Shown here: one piece after another, positions 58,420-64,000 of the stretch
Position numbering within the stretch: the first letter of the stretch is position 1
Layout: every line of letters starts with the position of its first letter
From: DASVRZ01 sp038230215
GTDB taxonomy: Bacteria; Verrucomicrobiota; Verrucomicrobiia; Chthoniobacterales; DASVRZ01
Direction of reading: 5' to 3'
NCBI GenBank assembly: GCA_038230215.1
Contig: JBBRNR010000003.1
Span: 248,001-312,000 of the forward strand
Length of the DNA stretch: 64,000 nucleotides
Notes under the pieces: generated by a model
The model's database searches: none
The model's input: the letters and a program-made list of their open reading frames with translations, nothing else
What the model was told of the DNA's origin: nothing
Position numbers and translations under genes: made by a program

Positions 58420-60221
58420 AAAATTGCCGCTCGCGCGCAATCATCGTTTGCATCGGCTTGGTCGTGTTATTCAGCGGCTTTTCCGCCCGTCTGATTCACC
58501 TCCAAGTCAACCAGCACGATGAATACGCCGCGCTGGCGGACGCGAAGCACATCGTCAAAAAACCTGTCTATGCCCAGCGCGGACAGATTGTTGACGCGAA
58601 CTACGAAACACTCGCGGAAAATGTCTCCGTCCAGACAGTTTATGCCGATGCCTCTCACATCCTGAATCCTGAGCCAGTCAAAACTCCCAAGGCTCTAGCT
58701 CAGGCTGCCGAGACAGCACGGATCGTAGCGAAGGCTCTAGGACTTTCGGAGGAGGAGGTGAATGCAAAAATCCTCACAGAACGGCGCTTCATCATCCTCA
58801 AAAAAGAAGTCGATCAACTCACCGCTTCCGCCCTTCAAGCGGAGTTGAACAAGAAGAATCTGCGTGGCATCTATTTCATCGAAGATTTCAAGCGCGTCTA
58901 TCCCAACGGCGACATGCTTTGCCACGTTTTGGGTTATCTGGACCATGACCACAACGGCATTTCCGGCATCGAAAAAAGCATGGACACCTACCTCCAACAG
59001 CACGATGGCTACCGCTTCACCGAACGCGATCGAACTGGCAGGGAAATCGTCCTCTATCGCGGACAGGAGCGCCCCGCGCAGGATGGCTACACCGTCCAGA
59101 CTACTATCAATCTCGGCTTGCAGGCCATCGCCGAATCGGAGCTAAAGGCTGCCTGCGCAAAATACAAGCCAAAGGGTGCGACTATCATCATTATGAAGCC
59201 GCAAACTGGCGCGGTACTAGCCATGGCCTCGTGGCCAATGTTTGACAATAACGATGCTAACAATGCGCCGCCCGAGGTGACCAAGAATCACGCCGTGCTG
59301 GACATGGTCGAGCCGGGCTCGACGTTCAAAATCGTGGCGACTTCCGCTGCTTTTGAAGAGGGCATTGTCAATGACGACACACGGATCTATTGCGAGGCAG
59401 GACACTTCAGTTACGCTGGCCGCGTCCTGCGCGACCACCATCCTTATGGTGAACTCACTGTTCACGAGATTCTCATGAAATCCAGCAACGTCGGAGTTGC
59501 GAAACTAGCTTTGCAACTGGGCGAGCAACGTTTCTATGACTATGTTAGACGCTTCGGCTTCGGCGACCGCACCGGCATCGATCTTCCGGGCGAAATCAGC
59601 GGCAAAGTCAACCCTCCCTTCAATGGCGACAAGGTGGCCATCACTCGCGTGCCCATGGGCCAGGCCGTCTGCGTGACTCCCATTCAACTCTGCTCGGCCA
59701 TGTCCACGATTGCCAATGGCGGCATGCTCATGATGCCGCAAGTGGTTAGCAAAATCACGGCAAAAGACGGACATGTCGTTTCCCAGTTTGATCCAGTTCC
59801 GGTGCGCCGCGTGATCTCACAGGCGACTTCCAAGCGAATCGTCGACGCACTAAAGGATGTGGTTAGCAAAAACGGCACCGCCGAACTCGCTGCAGTGGAA
59901 GGCTTCCGCGTTGCTGGAAAAACCGGCACCGCGCAAAAGGTCAATCCCACTGGCGGCGGTTATCTCTCAGGGAAATATGTGGTTAGCTTTTGTGGATTCA
60001 TGCCCGCCGATAATCCGGCTTTTGTTGCCTACGTTTTGTTAGATGACGCCGTGACTGTTTCCAATGGAAATTACGGCGGTCTCGTGGCGGCTCCGGTTTT
60101 CGCTAACCTTGCCAAAAAAGTCGCCCGCCTGCTCGATCTACAACCTGACCCTGCACTGCTCAACGCGCAAAAGCAGGATCTGAAGAAAACCTCTTATACG
60201 GCAGATTTTCGCGATCAATAA
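58416..60221 (+). CDS. ftsI: Penicillin-binding protein, FtsI/PBP3-like transpeptidase
   Basis: Cross-links septal peptidoglycan. A 601-aa class B PBP: an N-terminal membrane anchor (IIVCIGLVVLFSGFSARLIH), a dimerisation domain (YAQRGQIVDANYETLAENVS) and a transpeptidase domain with the SxxK nucleophile in EPGSTFKIVA, the SxN motif in LMKSSNVGVAKLALQL, and KTGTAQKVNP. Start ATGA-overlaps ftsL. The order between ftsL and murE fits the dcw cluster. The beta-lactam target site is intact. Confidence 0.94.
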   Translation: MKNCRSRAIIVCIGLVVLFSGFSARLIHLQVNQHDEYAALADAKHIVKKPVYAQRGQIVDANYETLAENVSVQTVYADASHILNPEPVKTPKALAQAAETARIVAKALGLSEEEVNAKILTERRFIILKKEVDQLTASALQAELNKKNLRGIYFIEDFKRVYPNGDMLCHVLGYLDHDHNGISGIEKSMDTYLQQHDGYRFTERDRTGREIVLYRGQERPAQDGYTVQTTINLGLQAIAESELKAACAKYKPKGATIIIMKPQTGAVLAMASWPMFDNNDANNAPPEVTKNHAVLDMVEPGSTFKIVATSAAFEEGIVNDDTRIYCEAGHFSYAGRVLRDHHPYGELTVHEILMKSSNVGVAKLALQLGEQRFYDYVRRFGFGDRTGIDLPGEISGKVNPPFNGDKVAITRVPMGQAVCVTPIQLCSAMSTIANGGMLMMPQVVSKITAKDGHVVSQFDPVPVRRVISQATSKRIVDALKDVVSKNGTAELAAVEGFRVAGKTGTAQKVNPTGGGYLSGKYVVSFCGFMPADNPAFVAYVLLDDAVTVSNGNYGGLVAAPVFANLAKKVARLLDLQPDPALLNAQKQDLKKTSYTADFRDQ

Positions 60222-60226
60222 TTTTT

Positions 60227-61711
60227 ATGCTGCTGAAAACCCTGCTTACGAAAACGCCAGTCGAGGAAATCATCGGCTCGGCGGAGCGTGAAATTACTAA
60301 TATCGCCTACGACTCGCGCCGCGTCGTGCCCGGCGCCCTATTTATCGCGCTGAAAGGTCAGAGGCAGGATGGCGCGGACTTCATTCGCCAGGCCATCGAG
60401 CGTGGTGCCGAAGCCGTAGTCACAGAATCAGCTAACAGTCCATCGAAGATCACCACCATCCGCGTGCCGGATAGTCGCAAAGCGTTGGCCGATTTTTCCT
60501 GCGCGTTTTATCGGCATCCAGCATCGAAGTTGAAGCTGATCGGAATCACCGGTACTAATGGAAAAACAACAACCTCCTATCTGTTGAAGCATCTTCTGGC
60601 ATCCTCCGGCCTGCGCACCGGTTTGATTGGCACCGTACGCTACGAAATCGGCAATCGCATTCTGCCCGCCTCGCGCACGACTCCAGAATCGTTGGAGATT
60701 AATGACCTGCTCCACCAGACTCTCAACGCTGGCGACAAAGCGGCAGTCATGGAGGTTTCTTCACACGCGCTGTCGCAGGATCGCGTACGGGGCTTGGAAT
60801 TTGACGCTGTCATTTTCACCAATCTCACCCAGGACCATCTCGACTATCACAAGACGATGCAGTCGTATTTCGAGACGAAGTCGTTGCTCTTTTTGCAGGC
60901 CGCTGAGCAGAAACGGAAGAAAGGCACAGGCATTGTTAACATCGACCAGCCGCAAGGCGAGCAGCTCGTCGCCCGTTTTGAAAAAGAGCTGCGTCTCATC
61001 ACCTACGGCCTCGGCGTTGCAGCCAATTTCCGTGCGACTAACATCAAGACAGACGGCAGCATTACCACCTATCAGCTCGATGCGGAGGGCAAAAGCTACC
61101 TCGTGCGTGTGCCATTGATTGGCCGCTTCAATGTTTACAACTCACTAGCCGCACTAGCTGCCGCTCGTGCAGTCGGCCTGTCTCTTCGCGATTGCGTGAA
61201 GGAGCTGGCCGGTGCTCCGCAAGTCCCGGGTCGCTTGGAAGCCGTGCCGATAAAGCGGCAGTTTCAGGTTTATGTCGATTACGCACACACCGAAGACGCG
61301 CTGGTGAATGTTCTGCGCACACTGCGTGAATTGTCTCCTAACAGACTCATCGCGGTCTTCGGTTGCGGCGGGGATCGTGACCGAGCCAAACGCCCAAAAA
61401 TGGGAGCGGCTGCCAGCGAATACGCTGACTATTCGATCGTTACTACCGACAACCCTCGCAAGGAATCGCCTGAGGCCATTGTTGCGGAAATCACCAAGAC
61501 GATGCGACTCGGAAAATATGAGGTAGTGTTGGATCGACAGGAGGCCATCTTCCGCGCGATCTCCCTGGCGCAACCACGCGACATCATTCTCATTGCCGGA
61601 AAAGGCCACGAGACCAACCAGGAATTCGCCGACTACATCATTCCCTTCAATGACGTGGAAGTCGTACAAACCGCTGTGGGCTCGCAGCCCGTAAAAATGT
61701 CCGAGATATGA
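60227..61711 (+). CDS. murE: UDP-MurNAc-L-Ala-D-Glu:meso-diaminopimelate ligase
   Basis: Adds the third residue of the peptidoglycan stem. A 494-aa Mur ligase: the N-terminal UDP-MurNAc-binding part with YDSRRVVPGALFIALKGQ, the ATP-binding P-loop GITGTNGKTTTSYLLKHLLA, VMEVSSHALSQDRV, the C-terminal HTEDALVNVLRTL and the substrate-determining motif TTDNPRKESPEAI. The DNPR form is the signature of meso-DAP-specific MurE, so this organism probably has meso-DAP peptidoglycan. 5 bp after ftsI; the stop overlaps the murF start. Confidence 0.95.
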   Translation: MLLKTLLTKTPVEEIIGSAEREITNIAYDSRRVVPGALFIALKGQRQDGADFIRQAIERGAEAVVTESANSPSKITTIRVPDSRKALADFSCAFYRHPASKLKLIGITGTNGKTTTSYLLKHLLASSGLRTGLIGTVRYEIGNRILPASRTTPESLEINDLLHQTLNAGDKAAVMEVSSHALSQDRVRGLEFDAVIFTNLTQDHLDYHKTMQSYFETKSLLFLQAAEQKRKKGTGIVNIDQPQGEQLVARFEKELRLITYGLGVAANFRATNIKTDGSITTYQLDAEGKSYLVRVPLIGRFNVYNSLAALAAARAVGLSLRDCVKELAGAPQVPGRLEAVPIKRQFQVYVDYAHTEDALVNVLRTLRELSPNRLIAVFGCGGDRDRAKRPKMGAAASEYADYSIVTTDNPRKESPEAIVAEITKTMRLGKYEVVLDRQEAIFRAISLAQPRDIILIAGKGHETNQEFADYIIPFNDVEVVQTAVGSQPVKMSEI

Positions 61712-63090
61712 ACCTGCTGCCCGCTGCTAACATTGCCAGTCTTGCGAACGGAAAAATCATTTCCGGTTCCGAAACGGTCACGATTCAACGCGTCGTCGCC
61801 GACAGCCGCATCGTGCAGCCGGGCGATTTGTTTGTTGCGTTGAAAGGTCCGCACTTTGATGCACACACCTTTATCGCCGACGTCACCACCCGTGGCGCAT
61901 CGGCTATTTTAGTCGATCAAAACGTTGCTAGTACGGCCACAGTGATCCGGGTTAAAGACACGCTAGCCGGCCTGCAAACGCTCGCAAAAAACTATCGCGC
62001 CTCACTCCAGTGCCATGTCGTCGGCATCACCGGAAGCAATGGAAAAACCAGCACGAAAGACCTCGCAGCCGCAGTCTTTTCCAGCAAATTCACTGTCACA
62101 AAAACCCAGGGCAATCTAAACAATCATATCGGGCTCCCCATGTCGGTCCTAGCGATTGATGATTCACACGATGTGGCCATTCTCGAAATGGGCATGAACC
62201 ACATCGGCGAGATCGCGCCCCTCGCCGCCATCGCCGCGCCGGACGTGGCGATCATTACTAACATCGGCACGGCCCACATCGAGTTTATGAAAACACAGGA
62301 AGCCATCGCGCTGGAAAAAGCCGAGCTGGCGAAGGCAGTTTCGAAGACCGGCGTGGTCATCCTGAACGCCAACGATTCCTTCACACCTACCATCGCAAAA
62401 CTTAGCAAGGCCCGGGTGACCACCGCCGGAATTGAGGCGGGCGATATTTCCGCCTGTGAACTCAGCACCGATCTCGGCGGTACCACATTCATCGTCACAC
62501 ATGGCTCGGAAAAACTTCCTGCGTTTCTCCCGATTCCTGGTCAGCACATGGTCAGCAACGCGATGTTAGCAGTGGCCGCAGGACTGGCCCATGGCATTCC
62601 GCTGCAAAGCTGCGTCGATGCCCTGGGAAAAATCCAACTCACCAGCGGCCGGCTCGAAAGCAAGGAGATCGCGGGTATTCATTTCCTCGACGACACTTAC
62701 AATGCGAACCCCGATTCCATGCTCGCCGCTCTGGCTACTTTGGAATCCATTCCTGGCAGCGGAAAACGCATCGCCGTGTTAGGAGCGATGGGCGAGTTGG
62801 GGAGTTATGCCGAGGAAGGCCACCGTAAAGTCGGAGCAGCCAGTCAGGACGTGGACATCCTCGTCACCGTCGGCGACACCGCCGAATGGATCGCCGACGA
62901 GGCAGAAAAATATGGGGCCACGCACGTCATTCGCACTGCCGACACACGGCAGGCTTCCGCCGCCTTGCTCAGTCTCCTGCAACCCGGCGATTGCGTGCTG
63001 GTCAAGGGCAGCCGCTCCGCCCGCATGGAGCAGGTCATCCAAGAACTAACAAACAGCCTGCAACCCATTTCGGCATCCACGAAACGCTAA
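61708..63090 (+). CDS. murF: UDP-MurNAc-tripeptide:D-Ala-D-Ala ligase
   Basis: Adds D-Ala-D-Ala to the UDP-MurNAc tripeptide. A 460-aa Mur ligase with VADSRIVQPGDLFVALKGPH, P-loop VGITGSNGKTSTKDLAAAVF, and the MurF-specific TKTQGNLNNHIGLPMSVLAI and LEMGMNHIGEIAPLAAIAAP. C-terminal RLESKEIAGIHFLDDTYNAN is typical. The start overlaps the murE stop (ATGA) and the TAA overlaps the mraY start (TAATG). D-alanine for its substrate comes via alr at 50080. Confidence 0.96.
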   Translation: MNLLPAANIASLANGKIISGSETVTIQRVVADSRIVQPGDLFVALKGPHFDAHTFIADVTTRGASAILVDQNVASTATVIRVKDTLAGLQTLAKNYRASLQCHVVGITGSNGKTSTKDLAAAVFSSKFTVTKTQGNLNNHIGLPMSVLAIDDSHDVAILEMGMNHIGEIAPLAAIAAPDVAIITNIGTAHIEFMKTQEAIALEKAELAKAVSKTGVVILNANDSFTPTIAKLSKARVTTAGIEAGDISACELSTDLGGTTFIVTHGSEKLPAFLPIPGQHMVSNAMLAVAAGLAHGIPLQSCVDALGKIQLTSGRLESKEIAGIHFLDDTYNANPDSMLAALATLESIPGSGKRIAVLGAMGELGSYAEEGHRKVGAASQDVDILVTVGDTAEWIADEAEKYGATHVIRTADTRQASAALLSLLQPGDCVLVKGSRSARMEQVIQELTNSLQPISASTKR

Positions 63091-64000
63091 TGTTATACTA
63101 CCTCTCCCAATTTGGCGAAGGCGCTCCACTGCACACGGTGCTGAATGTGTTTCAGTATATTAGTTTTCGCGCGGCAGCGGCGGCACTAACTTCTTTTTTG
63201 CTCTGCCTGGTCTTTGGAAATTTCGTCATTAGGAAACTGATTTCGCTGAAAGTCGGCCAGCCGATTCGCACCAAGGAAGAAGTGCACAAACTTTTCGAGT
63301 TGCACGGCGCGAAAAAAGGCACTCCCACGATGGGTGGAGTGCTACTGATGGGTTCCGTCGTGGTTTCCACCTTGCTCTGGGCGCGGCCGGATAATCATTT
63401 TGTCTGGCTTGTGGTTGTTAGCATCATTTATCTCGCGACTATTGGTTTCATCGATGATTACCTCAAGGTCAAAAAGAAAAAATCCGACGGACTTCCCGGA
63501 CGCTTGAAGTTAGTCGCGCAGTTCATCCTGGCCGCGGGCATCACGACATTTCTGCTCCGCGATCCGGCGTCGGCTTCGCAGACTCGGGAGCTCTACATTC
63601 CATTCTACAAGGAGCCGATCTTCTCGTTCGGAATCGTTAGCGCATTTCTCTTCTATTCTGCGATGATCGTCGGCACCTCCAACGCCGTGAATCTCACCGA
63701 CGGACTCGACGGACTCGCCACTGGCTGCACGATCACGACCTCTGTCGCCTACGCGCTTTTCTCCTGGGCCACGGGTAATTTCGTCGTGGCGCGCTACCTC
63801 CAGATTCCTCATAACGTCTTCGCCTCCGAACTCACTGTCGCCTGCATGGCGCTCGCCGGAGCTGGCCTCGGATTTCTCTGGTTCAACGCGCATCCGGCCC
63901 GCGTTTTTATGGGCGACACCGGCTCGCTTTCCATCGGCGGAATGCTGGCCGTTGTCGCCATTTGCTGCAAACAGGAACTCCTCCTCATAGTCGTCGGCGG
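63090..64000 (+). CDS. mraY: Phospho-MurNAc-pentapeptide transferase MraY (3' end outside window)
   Basis: Transfers phospho-MurNAc-pentapeptide to undecaprenyl phosphate, forming lipid I. The visible 303 codons cover at least seven membrane segments and the family signatures: HGAKKGTPTMGGVLLMGSVV, IGFIDDYLKVKKKKSDGL (the metal-binding Asp-Asp), NAVNLTDGLDGLATG and FLWFNAHPARVFMGDTGSLS, followed by GGMLAVVAI. The ATG at 63090 overlaps the murF stop. The gene is cut by the right edge. murD, ftsW and murG would be expected next. Confidence 0.97.
   Translation, partial: MLYYLSQFGEGAPLHTVLNVFQYISFRAAAAALTSFLLCLVFGNFVIRKLISLKVGQPIRTKEEVHKLFELHGAKKGTPTMGGVLLMGSVVVSTLLWARPDNHFVWLVVVSIIYLATIGFIDDYLKVKKKKSDGLPGRLKLVAQFILAAGITTFLLRDPASASQTRELYIPFYKEPIFSFGIVSAFLFYSAMIVGTSNAVNLTDGLDGLATGCTITTSVAYALFSWATGNFVVARYLQIPHNVFASELTVACMALAGAGLGFLWFNAHPARVFMGDTGSLSIGGMLAVVAICCKQELLLIVVG

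Overview
The window is about 64 kb of bacterial chromosome, GC-rich by eye (high 50s percent) and densely packed. It most likely comes from a member of the Verrucomicrobiota. This rests on the gene repertoire: archaeal-type ProRS, a PUR/DUF3276 protein, a DUF164 zinc-ribbon protein, a ClpS/DUF2017 pair, NamZ/DUF1343, DUF1573 with MauE, and a meso-DAP dcw cluster. It has not been tested by phylogeny. Most genes are housekeeping, with three accessory zones.

Layout. 1-7.5 kb (minus strand): dnaJ (cut by the window edge), grpE, a SpoIIE phosphatase with a STAS protein (partner switching), proS, a small hypothetical, a zinc-ribbon coiled-coil protein and nagZ. 7.7-10.4 kb: a VOC protein, a LURP-one-like protein, and a REP-associated transposase (RAYT) in a field of REP-like hairpins, followed by a frameshifted gene relic. 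10.4-16.1 kb: DinB-like protein, namZ, nadD, rsfS (no standard start codon; apparently ATT), a CPXCG protein, a SirB1-like protein, cinA, a terminator and a secreted transglutaminase-like protein.

16.4-21.7 kb is an integrated mobile element of about 5.2 kb in the 3' end of tRNA-Val(CAC). A 17-bp core lies at 16453-16469 and again at 21683-21699. The element carries a tyrosine recombinase, an excisionase-like HTH, two unknown proteins (one with a HARE-like winged helix), DinD, a broken small gene, and a compact orf121 / OB-fold SSB-like / HUH Rep-like operon. It looks like a small rolling-circle replicating integrative element and is the best candidate here for an undescribed system.

21.8-25.4 kb: envelope genes (LolA-like protein, PAP2 phosphatase, GT39, GT2). 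25.4-30.1 kb is accessory: two hypotheticals, a restriction-modification pair, a second near-identical VOC gene, and a 21-bp phased repeat array ahead of an ArsR-like regulator. 30.2-46.4 kb: tsaD, argA-type NAGS, trpS, a PUR protein, a PIN/TRAM protein, cyclophilin, guaA, a polysaccharide deacetylase, mmsA, tRNA-Asp, DUF2017-clpS-hypothetical, a metallophosphoesterase, uvrC (with an in-frame insertion flanked by inverted repeats), an ABC ATPase and a DUF892 protein. 46.4-56.4 kb: moaA, uraD, an EamA half-transporter, DUF1573-rhodanese-MauE, alr, a RelE-fold protein, a class V aminotransferase, vapBC, a Ski2-like helicase and a thioesterase. 56.5-64 kb: the dcw cluster mraZ-rsmH-ftsL-ftsI-murE-murF-mraY, headed by four 10-bp-spaced MraZ-box-like repeats; mraY is cut by the window edge.

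How the genes work together: the dcw genes, alr, nagZ and namZ cover peptidoglycan synthesis and turnover. dnaJ/grpE and clpS/DUF2017 concern protein quality control. proS, trpS, tsaD, the tRNAs and rsfS concern translation.
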